A DNA stretch of 64,000 nt, taken from an uncultured Cellulophaga sp. GTDB lineage: Bacteria; Bacteroidota; Bacteroidia; Flavobacteriales; Flavobacteriaceae. This document shows positions 1-7,700 of the stretch, piece by piece; the stretch's first letter is position 1; each line of letters opens with the position of its first letter. The stretch is from contig CANMEI010000005.1 in assembly GCA_947496695.1 (NCBI GenBank), positions 1 through 64,000 on the forward strand, given 5' to 3'. The position numbers and the translations under genes are program-made. Below the pieces are notes generated by a model. That model had not been told where the DNA came from, made no database searches, and worked only from the letters and a program-made list of their open reading frames with translations.

Positions 1-90
1 AAACCAAAATACCAAACCAAAATATCTGAAATTTCCGATTATGGAATATTCAAAACCAAAAACACTATGCCTAACAAAGAACTGAGGTAA
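1..90 (+). other. Left edge: possible 3' tail of a truncated gene and end of a cassette-like unit
   Basis: Two + strand frames are open from the first base (one stops at 88-90, another near 84), so this may be the end of a gene starting outside the window, but 30 codons are too few to identify. At 63-75 the sequence CACTATGCCTAAC ends in GCCTAAC, which fits the RYYYAAC half-site of integron attC sites, and the IS110-end repeat starts immediately after it. The same arrangement (a short sequence ending in AAC, then the repeat) is seen at 2771-2783 and 51404-51414. Coding status is uncertain. Confidence 0.25.
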
Positions 91-190
91 AAAACAAACA
101 AATTCTTCCTTAATTTGAGACAATACTATTCTAGGCTCATAGATTCAAAAACTGACTCTTTGAGCTTTTTTTATTCGATCTATCTTCTAT
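73..190 (+). repeat. IS110-end repeat, copy A, with terminator-like hairpin
   Basis: This is the non-coding 3' end of the intact IS110. It matches copy B (2781-2880) with only about three differences in 98 bases. It contains an imperfect hairpin at about 135-165 (GCTCA paired with TGAGC, extended by further pairs) followed by seven Ts, which reads as an intrinsic terminator on the + strand, facing into the transposase gene from its 3' side. It may shield the IS from outside transcription or end transcription of the gene to the left. Confidence 0.75.
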
Positions 191-1159
191 TTATCTAGGC
201 AATATTGAAACATAAGCTTCATCATATGGTCTTCTTGATTTTGCAATAGCAAAACACTGTTTCAATAACTTATTGGCTACGGCAATTAAAGCTAGTTTTT
301 TGCTTTTCCCTTTGTTGACAATCCGCTGATACAACTCCCTACAAGCCTTGTTATACTTACAAGCATTAAAAGCACACAAAAACAACAGATTCCGAAGCTT
401 TCGATTACCAACCTTACTTATTCGTGCACGACCTCTTACACTAGAACCAGACTCCCTAATAGTTGGTGTGATACCCACATAACTACAGAGTTGCGATGCG
501 TTTTCAAACTTAGTAAAGCCATCAGTAACTACAATTAAGAATAAGGCTGTTTTAAGTCCTATTCCTGGTATGCTTTGTAACAAGGTTAATTGTTCTTGTT
601 GGTCTTCTTTTACTAAGGATAAAATCTTTAATTCAATTGCTTTGACTTCTTTATCTAGTTGTTTCTTATTTCGCACTAAAGAACGGTAAACAAACTTAGA
701 AGGAACTCCCAAAACATCTTCTCCGTGTATCTTATTTTTTGTTGCTGTACGTTGCTTTAAATAGGCATCTAACAATCTAAACAATTGCAAACACTCACTC
801 TGAATCTCTGTTAATCCATTGTAAAGTGGTACTTCATTAATCAAAGCATATTCACAAATTGCTTTAGCATCACTTTTATCTGTTTTCACTTTAGCTAATT
901 TCATTTGTATAAAACGCTTTACAGATAAAGGATTTACTACAGATACATTTTTGTTTTTATGATGCAAAAATTGTGCTAAACGATAATGATAATACCCTGT
1001 GGCTTCCATAACTACTAAACTATCTTTTGATAGTAACTGCAGAAACTTATTGAATCCTTTTTCAGTGTTTTTAAATTGTAAATGTCCTTGTAAACTTCCG
1101 TAACAATCAAAAACATCTTTGCTAATATCAATCCCAAAAGTTTCTGTATATTTATTCAT
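191..1159 (-). CDS. IS110 family transposase (DEDD type)
   Basis: 322 aa from the ATG at 1159-1157, a usual IS110 length. The frame stays open another 68 codons upstream, but that stretch lies in the repeated non-coding IS end and is not protein-like, so the MNKYTETFGID start is preferred. The N-terminal RuvC-like DEDD domain shows Asp11 (GIDISKD), Glu52 (MEATG), and Asp94 and Asp97 (TDKSDAKA). The C-terminal transposase_20 domain contains IPGIG and a serine-rich GSSVRGRAR segment, consistent with the conserved serine used by IS110 recombinases. The frame is intact, so the element may be active. Members cut and join DNA through a Holliday-like mechanism guided by an element-encoded RNA. Confidence 0.92.
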   Translation of the reverse strand: MNKYTETFGIDISKDVFDCYGSLQGHLQFKNTEKGFNKFLQLLSKDSLVVMEATGYYHYRLAQFLHHKNKNVSVVNPLSVKRFIQMKLAKVKTDKSDAKAICEYALINEVPLYNGLTEIQSECLQLFRLLDAYLKQRTATKNKIHGEDVLGVPSKFVYRSLVRNKKQLDKEVKAIELKILSLVKEDQQEQLTLLQSIPGIGLKTALFLIVVTDGFTKFENASQLCSYVGITPTIRESGSSVRGRARISKVGNRKLRNLLFLCAFNACKYNKACRELYQRIVNKGKSKKLALIAVANKLLKQCFAIAKSRRPYDEAYVSILPR

Positions 1160-1370
1160 AAGAAATGATTTATGAAAGAATAAGCTACTTCTACTCACAA
1201 CAACTTGAAAACGAGATCTAGGTCTCACAGAACTGAACGTGATAAAGAGTAGTAAAGAGAGAGGATTACGGGTGTTGTCGAAGTCTTCAGCTTCACCGTA
1301 TATAGTAACCTTAATTCTCTCTTTTATTCTTTCTGATTTATATCTAAATTTAATAGAAATCAAACTTAAG
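1160..1370 (-). ncRNA. Candidate bridge RNA region of the IS110 element
   Basis: This is the non-coding DNA between the transposase start and the element's 5' end, where IS110-group elements encode the bridge RNA that pairs with target and donor DNA. Short inverted repeats can be seen: GAGA/TCTC arms around 1211-1224, and on the - strand a GGTG/CACC-closed arm containing GAAGACTTC at about 1270-1300. The end around 1320-1370 is conserved in the remnant at 49498-49548. The RNA itself, its ends and its guide loops are inferred only from position and family knowledge. Confidence 0.4.
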
Positions 1371-1432
1371 CTGTATAAAAAACATAGGGCATTTGTGCAA
1401 AACCGATAGGTCTGTGCATGTTAACAAAGTCC

Positions 1433-1493
1433 GCTAAATATAAAATTTGGCGTTTATAGTAGAAAAGATAAAAGCAAAATATTTATATTTAGC
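1433..1493. repeat. Perfect 12-bp inverted repeat (large hairpin)
   Basis: GCTAAATATAAA at 1433-1444 is exactly complementary to 1482-1493, leaving a 37-nt loop. A second, overlapping pairing (CGCTAAAT with ATTTGGCG) is possible inside. It lies between the IS110 and the GTTGTGTGTAATG boundary of the next gene, so it may be the folded body of a cassette recombination site. No T-run follows, so it is not a typical terminator. Confidence 0.5.
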
Positions 1494-1552
1494 TAAGTAA
1501 TAAACCGAAACAATAGTGCTTATCACCTTGCCCTACGTTTCTTATACTTTAC

Positions 1553-2783
1553 GTTGTGTGTAATGCTCAAAAAAACATAAATCATGATAAAAAATATCCT
1601 ACTAATTTTCACAGTTGTTTCATTTTTTAGTAATAAAAATGATAATGAAATTTTAAACAAAACAATTACTAATCTTAATTTATTAAAAGCAATTGAATAT
1701 AATTTAGTAATCTCAGATTATATAAAAGAGCAAAACACAAATAAAATTGATAGTACTTATTGTTATTTTGACTTTTCAAGCATAGACACCTTAATTGGAA
1801 CTAAATATCAATTCAAATATTTAAATAACGATGAAAATGTATTTAATGGAAAGCAAAAATTCATAATTGATAATGAAAAAGAGATGGTTTTGTATGATAA
1901 CAAGCCTACTAAAAGAGGGGTAATTGGTGCTACATCTTTAAATCCTTCAATATTTACACTCAAAAAAGTCCTACCCAAATTAATTACTGATGCTACAACT
2001 TTAATAACTAGAACAAACGATAGTTTAATTAACAATGTGGAATGCTATCAATTTAAAATAGTAATGAGCGGAAAATATATTGACTTAGGTGGAGCGTTTA
2101 AAAAGTCTAATAACGAAAATATTGAATCCTTGGATTATCACCTATTTATTTCCAAAAAAACATATCTACCCGTACAATTTGGAATAATTTTAAAAAACAA
2201 TGGTGGATATCAAATGTCAACATTTAATGACTTAAAAGAAATTGCTCCAAAAAATGATTCTTTATTGAGTTTAGAAAGAGCCCCAAAAGGATTTATCAAA
2301 AATACTTTTTCTGACTATTTTAAAGGAATGCGGACTAAAAATAATGATAAGATTGGGATAAATGCTCCGGATTGGATTTTACCTATGATACAAGGAGATT
2401 CTCTCCAACTTTCTAAAATTGATAATAAACTTATTTTATTAGAATTTTGGTTTCCATATTGTAAAGGGTGTGTACTTGCTGTTCCTGACTTAAATAAAAT
2501 TCAAGAAAAATATAAAAACGATGGACTCCTAATTTATGGTATAGAGTTTACAAAAGCATCCGAAAAAGAATTAGCTGAGTATATTGAAAAGCAAAAAATT
2601 GAAATCCCAACACTTTATATGGGGAATAAAGTTTCAAAGGATTATGGAATCTATGCTGCCCCAACTTTCGTTTTAATTGATAAAAATGGAAAAATTGTTT
2701 ATAATAGCGCTGGATTAAACATTGATAAGTTGATAGAGAAAATCGAAGATAATTTACCTGACTAACATAACACTACACACAAC
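1553..2783 (+). other. Cassette-like unit 1: single gene bounded by inverted repeats
   Basis: GTTGTGTGTAATG (1553-1565) lies 18 bp before the gene start. CACTACACACAAC (2771-2783) starts 5 bp after its stop. The two are reverse complements at 12 of 13 positions. In integron cassettes the half-site at the start of a cassette pairs with the half-site at its end in just this way. The 7-base cores do not match the attC consensus perfectly and no integrase gene is in the window, so the attC interpretation is an inference. Confidence 0.5.
1584..2765 (+). CDS. Exported TlpA-like thioredoxin-fold protein
   Basis: 393 aa. The N-terminus has a short hydrophobic signal-like stretch (residues 3-16) but no clear lipobox. 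Residues of about 30-240 form a beta-rich domain like those found N-terminal to TlpA domains in Bacteroidota, and I assign it no function. Residues of about 258-392 form a TlpA/AhpC-TSA thioredoxin fold with the redox motif Cys293-Lys-Gly-Cys296 and a cis-Pro segment (YAAPTF). The product is probably a periplasmic thiol-disulfide oxidoreductase. It stands alone between an IS110 and a solo IS-end repeat, inside inverted repeats, and its AT-rich codon use contrasts with the housekeeping genes downstream, suggesting an acquired accessory gene. Confidence 0.85.
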   Translation: MIKNILLIFTVVSFFSNKNDNEILNKTITNLNLLKAIEYNLVISDYIKEQNTNKIDSTYCYFDFSSIDTLIGTKYQFKYLNNDENVFNGKQKFIIDNEKEMVLYDNKPTKRGVIGATSLNPSIFTLKKVLPKLITDATTLITRTNDSLINNVECYQFKIVMSGKYIDLGGAFKKSNNENIESLDYHLFISKKTYLPVQFGIILKNNGGYQMSTFNDLKEIAPKNDSLLSLERAPKGFIKNTFSDYFKGMRTKNNDKIGINAPDWILPMIQGDSLQLSKIDNKLILLEFWFPYCKGCVLAVPDLNKIQEKYKNDGLLIYGIEFTKASEKELAEYIEKQKIEIPTLYMGNKVSKDYGIYAAPTFVLIDKNGKIVYNSAGLNIDKLIEKIEDNLPD

Positions 2784-2880
2784 AAAGAACTGAGGTAAAA
2801 AACAAACAAATTCTTCCTTAATTTGAGACAATACTATTCTAGACTCACAGATTCAAAAACTGATTCTTTGAGCTTTTTTA
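2781..2880 (+). repeat. IS110-end repeat, copy B (solo), with terminator
   Basis: Near-identical to copy A (73-171) over about 98 bases, but with no transposase attached. Similarity fades at the point where the transposase stop codon would be. It begins directly after CACTACACACAAC, the right boundary of the cassette-like unit. Its hairpin plus T-run (to about 2880) would end transcription of the TlpA-like gene. Copies A and B are direct repeats 2.7 kb apart that enclose the IS and the TlpA-like gene. Confidence 0.75.
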
Positions 2881-2913
2881 TTTTATTAATTTTCTATTTT
2901 TTTATTAAAAATT

Positions 2914-2944
2914 AAAACCTTCTGATCTATTAGAAGGTTTTTTG
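2914..2944 (+). terminator. Intrinsic terminator-like hairpin
   Basis: AAAACCTTCT pairs with AGAAGGTTTT around a short loop and is followed by Ts. It is the second terminator after the TlpA-like gene. Confidence 0.6.
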
Positions 2945-3309
2945 TTTCAAGTTTTTTATAAAATCATTCTATTTGCCGTATAAAAAGCTAGTATTATTTG
3001 TAAATATTTCTTTTACAGGTAATTAAATTGTAGGTGACTTTATTTTAATACGTTTTATACTTAATTAAATGTTAAGATTTACGGGAGTTTCCGCATAAAC
3101 ATTGCTTTCTTTAATTAGAATAAATTATAAACGATAAACTATGATTTTTATCATGTTTGTTAAGTCTTATCTACAATAATTTTGGGTAACCAACTTATCC
3201 TTTTTACTATATCATACTAGTTCTTTAAATTCTAAATTAATAGAATGTATATGGTTTATAAATAGTATAGAATAAACGAAGTTTAATAATATTTTTTTAA
3301 TACAGGACC
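2945..3309. other. Non-coding leader region upstream of the transhydrogenase operon
   Basis: No gene is seen in this AT-rich stretch. TACGGGAGTTTCCGCA at 3080-3095 is an imperfect palindrome reminiscent of the palindrome at 47311-47326. A TTAAATTGTA box at 3023-3032 resembles the -7 element of Bacteroidota promoters. The operon promoter must lie here, but I cannot place it firmly. Confidence 0.3.
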
Positions 3310-4440
3310 ATGATCGTAGGTATAATTAAAGAACCAGAGAAAGAAGCTCGGGTTTCACTTCTGGCAGATGAAGTTAAAAAATTAGTAAATCAAAATATTC
3401 AAGTTTGGGTTGAAAATGGAGCTGGAGAAAAAGCATTTTGTTTAGATGAAAACTATAAAGATGCTGGAGCCACTTTAAAATCTAGAGAAAATATTTTAGA
3501 TGGAGTTGATGTGATTTTAGCTATTCACAGGTTTGAATTACCTGTGAACACAAAAAACAAAATTCTTATAGGAGTATACCAACCACTGTTTGATGTAGCT
3601 CAAATAAAAAAATGGGCAACAAATGGTCATACTATTTTTAGTTTAGATATGCTCCCGAGAACTACTCGTGCTCAGTCAATGGATGTATTAAGTTCACAAT
3701 CAAATGTAGCTGGTTATGGTGCTTTTATTTTAGCGGCAGCACGTTACCCTCGTTATGTTCCTATGTTAATGACAGCGGCAGGTAGTGTTAAGCCAGCAAC
3801 TTTATTAGTCATAGGTGCTGGCGTTGCAGGTTTACAAGCTATTGCAACAGGGCATCGTTTGGGAGCAGTTGTTGAAGCTTTTGATACTAGACCAGCAGTA
3901 AAAGAAGAGGTAGAGAGTTTAGGGGCAAGGTTTATAGAAGTTGAAGGAGCTCAAGATGCTTCTAAAGCCAAAGGTTATGCGGTAGAGCAAACAGAAGATT
4001 TTCAAGAGAAACAAAAAACAAAAATAGCTTCTTGTATTCAAAAAGCTGATATCGTTATTACTACTGCTCAGATATTTGGTAAAAAGGCACCCATATTGGT
4101 GACTAAAAAAATGATTGAAGCCATGCAACCTGGTTCTGTAATTGTGGATTTGGCGGCTTCAACAGGGGGTAATACAGAATTAACTAAAGATGCAATAGAA
4201 TGGGTTACACCTAATCGAGTAACCATAATTGGTAATTCTAATATAGCTTCTACATTTCCTTATGATGCTTCAAAACTATACGGAAGAAACATAACCAATT
4301 TTTTAAAACTGATTACTTCTGATAAAGGAGAATTAACGCCTGATTTTTTAGATGAATTGGTTGTAGGTGCATGTATTATTAAAGAGGGAGAAATAGAAAA
4401 TGAAAGAGTGAAAGCACTTGTGGCTTCTTCAAAAAAATAA
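3310..4440 (+). CDS. pntA: NAD(P) transhydrogenase subunit alpha, part 1 (NAD-binding domain I)
   Basis: 376 aa. This is domain I of the proton-translocating nicotinamide nucleotide transhydrogenase, which transfers hydride between NADH and NADP+ at the inner face of the cytoplasmic membrane. It shows the alanine dehydrogenase/PNT N-terminal fold, the conserved loop RTTRAQSMDVLSSQ (117-130) and the dinucleotide-binding GAGVAGLQA (169-177). The alpha subunit is split here: the membrane part is a separate gene 17 bp downstream. It is the first gene of a likely six-gene + strand operon running to the oleate hydratase. Confidence 0.95.
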   Translation: MIVGIIKEPEKEARVSLLADEVKKLVNQNIQVWVENGAGEKAFCLDENYKDAGATLKSRENILDGVDVILAIHRFELPVNTKNKILIGVYQPLFDVAQIKKWATNGHTIFSLDMLPRTTRAQSMDVLSSQSNVAGYGAFILAAARYPRYVPMLMTAAGSVKPATLLVIGAGVAGLQAIATGHRLGAVVEAFDTRPAVKEEVESLGARFIEVEGAQDASKAKGYAVEQTEDFQEKQKTKIASCIQKADIVITTAQIFGKKAPILVTKKMIEAMQPGSVIVDLAASTGGNTELTKDAIEWVTPNRVTIIGNSNIASTFPYDASKLYGRNITNFLKLITSDKGELTPDFLDELVVGACIIKEGEIENERVKALVASSKK

Positions 4441-4457
4441 TCTTAAAATAAATTATT

Positions 4458-4784
4458 ATGCAAGACTTTTTTCAATATATAATTGATAATGAACAAACTA
4501 TATACCTTATTATTTTAATGATTTTTTTAGGTATAGAAGTTATATCTCAAGTACCGTCTATACTACATACCCCTTTAATGAGTGGTGCAAATGCAATACA
4601 TGGGGTTATTGTTATTGGTGCGATTATAGTAACAGGAGAAACGGCTTCAGATGACTATTTCACCTTAGCAATTGGCTTTTTAGCAGTAATTGTAGGAACC
4701 TTAAATGTAGTAGGAGGTTTTGTAGTTACCGATAGGATGTTAGGCATGTTCAAAACAGAGAAAAAAAATAATAGTAATAATTAA
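4458..4784 (+). CDS. NAD(P) transhydrogenase subunit alpha, part 2 (membrane segment)
   Basis: 108 aa with three hydrophobic membrane spans (about residues 14-33, 45-59 and 66-90). It contains the conserved SQVPSILHTPLMSGANAI segment typical of the transhydrogenase alpha C-terminal piece (PntAB). With the following beta subunit it forms the proton channel (domain II). It begins 17 bp after the NAD-binding subunit gene and ends 11 bp before pntB. Confidence 0.93.
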   Translation: MQDFFQYIIDNEQTIYLIILMIFLGIEVISQVPSILHTPLMSGANAIHGVIVIGAIIVTGETASDDYFTLAIGFLAVIVGTLNVVGGFVVTDRMLGMFKTEKKNNSNN

Positions 4785-4795
4785 AAAATAACAAA

Positions 4796-6208
4796 ATGAC
4801 ATTCGATACAGCATTATTACTTATATGCTACTTAATCGGTTCACTAGCCTTTATTGTAGGCTTAAAAATGCTCTCTTCACCAAAAACAGCTTTAAATGGT
4901 AATCGGTTTGCTGCCATTGGTATGCTAGTAGCTATTATAGGTACTTTTTTATTTTATCGTAATTCAAAAGGGGAACCTCTAGGTAATTTTATTTTAATTT
5001 TTATAGCAATTGTTATAGGAATAATAATAGGTACCCTTACTGCTAAAAAAGTTAAAATGACAGAAATGCCTCAACTGGTGAGTCTGTTTAACGGAGCAGG
5101 TGGTCTTTGTGCTGCTTTAATTGCAGTTGTAGAATTTAAGAGTTTAATAAGTGGTGGCATTATCTATCAAGCTTCAACAGGGTATTTACTAATATTAATT
5201 GCAGGTTTGTTAATTGGTAGTATTTCGTTCTCAGGTAGTGTAATTGCTTTTGCAAAGCTGAATGGGAATATAAAAAAAACAGGCTCTTTTAAGGGGCAAC
5301 AGTTTATAAATTTCTCCGTACTTATTACGGTTATTGTATTGTCAGTTTTGTTAGTATTAAGTACAGCAAATGCTTCAATATATTTTTATGCCATTCTAGT
5401 TTTAGCGCTATTGTATGGTGTGTTATTTGTAGTGCCTATTGGAGGTGCAGACATGCCAGTAGTTATCTCTTTATTAAACTCATTTACAGGTATTGCTACA
5501 GCATTCGCAGGTTTTCTTTACAGTAATCAAGCAATGATGACTGGTGGAATATTAGTGGGTTCCGCAGGTACAATTCTTACTCTAATTATGTGTCGTGCCA
5601 TGAATAGATCACTAGGTAAAGTACTGCTTGGCTCTTTTGGTGGAACTAAAAAAGTAGATGGCGCTAAAGATGAGGGCAGTTATAAAGAAATTTCAGTATC
5701 TGATACGGCTATGGTAATGAACTATGCTCATAAGGTAATTATTGTTCCGGGTTACGGATTGGCAGTAGCACAAGCACAACATGCTTGTCACGATTTAGAT
5801 AAACTGCTAACAGAAAAAGGTATTGAAGTAAGTTATGCTATTCACCCAGTTGCGGGGCGTATGCCGGGGCATATGAACGTACTACTTGCAGAGGCAAACG
5901 TACCGTATGAAAAATTAAAAGAGTTGGAGCAATCTAATACAGAATTTCCACACACTGATGTTGTTCTTGTTTTGGGTGCAAATGATGTTGTAAATCCTGC
6001 TGCAGAAAATGATGCTTCAAGTCCTGTATATGGCATGCAAATATTAGAAGTAGATAAAGCCAAACAAGTTATTGTAAATAAAAGAACCATGAATCCTGGG
6101 TATGCAGGTATTTCCAATGCCTTGTTTTATGAACCTAATACATCAATGCTTTTCGGAGATGCTAAAAATGTATTAGAACAACTAATAGCTGAGATAAAAA
6201 CAATGTAA
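4796..6208 (+). CDS. pntB: NAD(P) transhydrogenase subunit beta
   Basis: 470 aa. Residues 1 to about 275 hold multiple membrane spans (domain II). The C-terminal part (from about 305) is the NADP-binding domain III, with PGYGLAVAQAQH, HPVAGRMPGHMNVLLAEANV and LVLGANDVVNPAA, all signature segments of the family. Together with the two preceding genes it forms the full pump, likely supplying NADPH from the proton gradient. Confidence 0.95.
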   Translation: MTFDTALLLICYLIGSLAFIVGLKMLSSPKTALNGNRFAAIGMLVAIIGTFLFYRNSKGEPLGNFILIFIAIVIGIIIGTLTAKKVKMTEMPQLVSLFNGAGGLCAALIAVVEFKSLISGGIIYQASTGYLLILIAGLLIGSISFSGSVIAFAKLNGNIKKTGSFKGQQFINFSVLITVIVLSVLLVLSTANASIYFYAILVLALLYGVLFVVPIGGADMPVVISLLNSFTGIATAFAGFLYSNQAMMTGGILVGSAGTILTLIMCRAMNRSLGKVLLGSFGGTKKVDGAKDEGSYKEISVSDTAMVMNYAHKVIIVPGYGLAVAQAQHACHDLDKLLTEKGIEVSYAIHPVAGRMPGHMNVLLAEANVPYEKLKELEQSNTEFPHTDVVLVLGANDVVNPAAENDASSPVYGMQILEVDKAKQVIVNKRTMNPGYAGISNALFYEPNTSMLFGDAKNVLEQLIAEIKTM

Positions 6209-6247
6209 AATATTGGTTACTGATTATTAATTAAAATAATATAAATT

Positions 6248-7651
6248 ATGAATTCACAAGTGAAACATTCACCAGTAAAAACTGTCAATCCTTTTACAAA
6301 TAAAATTGAGAAAGAGTTTGATGTAATGACTTCTGATCAAATTGCCAAAATTATTGACAAAGCAGATGAAGCATTTAAAACATGGAAAAATACTGCTTTT
6401 TCAGAAAGAGCTACAATTATCCATAAAGTAGCATCAATCATGCGAGAGAGAAAACAAGAGTTAGGTAAACTCGCTACTATTGAAATGGGTAAGTTGTTAG
6501 CAGAGAGTATTTATGAGGTAGAACTTTCAGCAAATATTTTTGATTATTATGCTGAAAATGCAGAGAAATTCTTAGCCGATAAACCTTTAGAGGTTAAACA
6601 TGGCGAGGCATTTTTAAGCTATGAACCAATAGGAGTTCTGTTAAGTGTGCAACCTTGGAACTTTCCGTATTATCAAATTACAAGATCGGCAGCATCTAAC
6701 CTTATGGCAGGGAATACAATGCTTTTAAAACATGCTTCTAATGTGCCACAATGCGCACAAATTATGGAAGATATTTTTAAAGGAGCAGGCTTGCCTAATG
6801 GTGTTTATACCAATTTATTTATACCAGGAAAATTAGTTAGTGAACTGGTATCTAACTCAAAAATTAAAGGAGTTACGTTAACAGGGAGCAAACCTGCAGG
6901 AGCAAGTATTACTGCAGCAGCAGGTGCTAGTGTTAAAAAATCAACTTTAGAATTAGGAGGTAGTGATCCGTTTGTTGTTTTAGAAGATGCAGATGTGCAA
7001 GAAGCTGTGAATGTAGCTGTAGCAGGTAGAATGTGGAATGCAGGTCAAGTTTGTGTGTCTCCTAAAAGAGTTATTGTGCCAGCAAGCATGTATAATGAGT
7101 TTTTAGAAAAAACTAAAGAAGCTTTTGCAAAATTAGTAGTTGGTGACCCAATGGATGCGGCAACTAATGTTGCGCCACTAAGTTCAGAACAAGCAGCAGT
7201 AGATGTGCAAAAGCAAATTCAAAAAGCCGCAACACAAGGTGCAAAAGTATTATTAGGTGGTAAACGTGTAGCTAGAGAAGGTGCGTTTGTTGAGCCTACT
7301 TTAATTACAGAGATAACACCTGAAGTAGATGCTTATTTTGAAGAAATATTTGGCCCTGTATTTATGTTATACCAATACAACACTATTGATGAAGCTGTTG
7401 AAATAGCAAATGCGACAGAATTTGGTTTAGGTGGTTCTGTATTTGGTAAAGACACTAAAAAAGCGGTAGCAGTTGCTAGAAGAATAGACACAGGTATGGT
7501 GTACATTAACCATGTAACAGGTATAGCTCCTGAATTACCATTTGGTGGTACTAAAGAATCAGGATATGGTAGAGAACAATCTCCTGCTGGTATTTATGAA
7601 TTTGTAAACGCTAAATTAATTAGAACAACTTCTTCTGATAAAGCATATTAG
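6248..7651 (+). CDS. NAD(P)-dependent aldehyde dehydrogenase (succinate-semialdehyde dehydrogenase-like)
   Basis: 467 aa, the full length of the aldehyde dehydrogenase superfamily. Motifs are PWNFP (136-140), ELGGSDP with the general-base Glu235, and the catalytic Cys269 in GQVCVSPKR. The overall sequence and the C-terminal ELPFGGTKESGYGRE resemble succinate-semialdehyde dehydrogenases of the GabD type, but the true aldehyde is not fixed by the sequence. It lies 39 bp after pntB and 49 bp before an alcohol dehydrogenase, suggesting an alcohol-aldehyde-acid oxidation pair coupled to the NADPH/NADH pool. Confidence 0.88.
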   Translation: MNSQVKHSPVKTVNPFTNKIEKEFDVMTSDQIAKIIDKADEAFKTWKNTAFSERATIIHKVASIMRERKQELGKLATIEMGKLLAESIYEVELSANIFDYYAENAEKFLADKPLEVKHGEAFLSYEPIGVLLSVQPWNFPYYQITRSAASNLMAGNTMLLKHASNVPQCAQIMEDIFKGAGLPNGVYTNLFIPGKLVSELVSNSKIKGVTLTGSKPAGASITAAAGASVKKSTLELGGSDPFVVLEDADVQEAVNVAVAGRMWNAGQVCVSPKRVIVPASMYNEFLEKTKEAFAKLVVGDPMDAATNVAPLSSEQAAVDVQKQIQKAATQGAKVLLGGKRVAREGAFVEPTLITEITPEVDAYFEEIFGPVFMLYQYNTIDEAVEIANATEFGLGGSVFGKDTKKAVAVARRIDTGMVYINHVTGIAPELPFGGTKESGYGREQSPAGIYEFVNAKLIRTTSSDKAY

Positions 7652-7700
7652 TTATCTAAATAGAACAAAAAACGAGAGCTAATAATTTAAAAATTATCTT

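Larger units (their letters stand above)
73..1370 (-). mobile_element. IS110-family insertion sequence (about 1.3 kb)
   Basis: The element holds one DEDD transposase gene on the - strand. Its 3' end (73-190) is a roughly 100-bp sequence that recurs at 2781, 11151, 49546 and 51412, and its 5' end (about 1320-1370) recurs at 49498-49548. The limits given come from where these similarities begin and end, so they are estimates good to a few bases. There are no terminal inverted repeats, as expected for IS110. About 210 bp of non-coding DNA precedes the transposase start, which is the layout of IS110-group elements that encode a guide RNA there. The element sits directly after a GCCTAAC motif (69-75). 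Confidence 0.8.

Noticed and set aside
1160..1363. 68-codon N-terminal extension of the IS110 transposase
   Set aside because: It lies in the conserved non-coding IS end, is not similar to transposase N-termini, and the MNKYTETFGID start gives the usual family length.
73..2880. Composite transposon carrying the TlpA-like gene between copies A and B
   Set aside because: Only copy A has a transposase, IS110 elements do not form classical composite transposons, and the inverted repeats around the gene explain its limits better.
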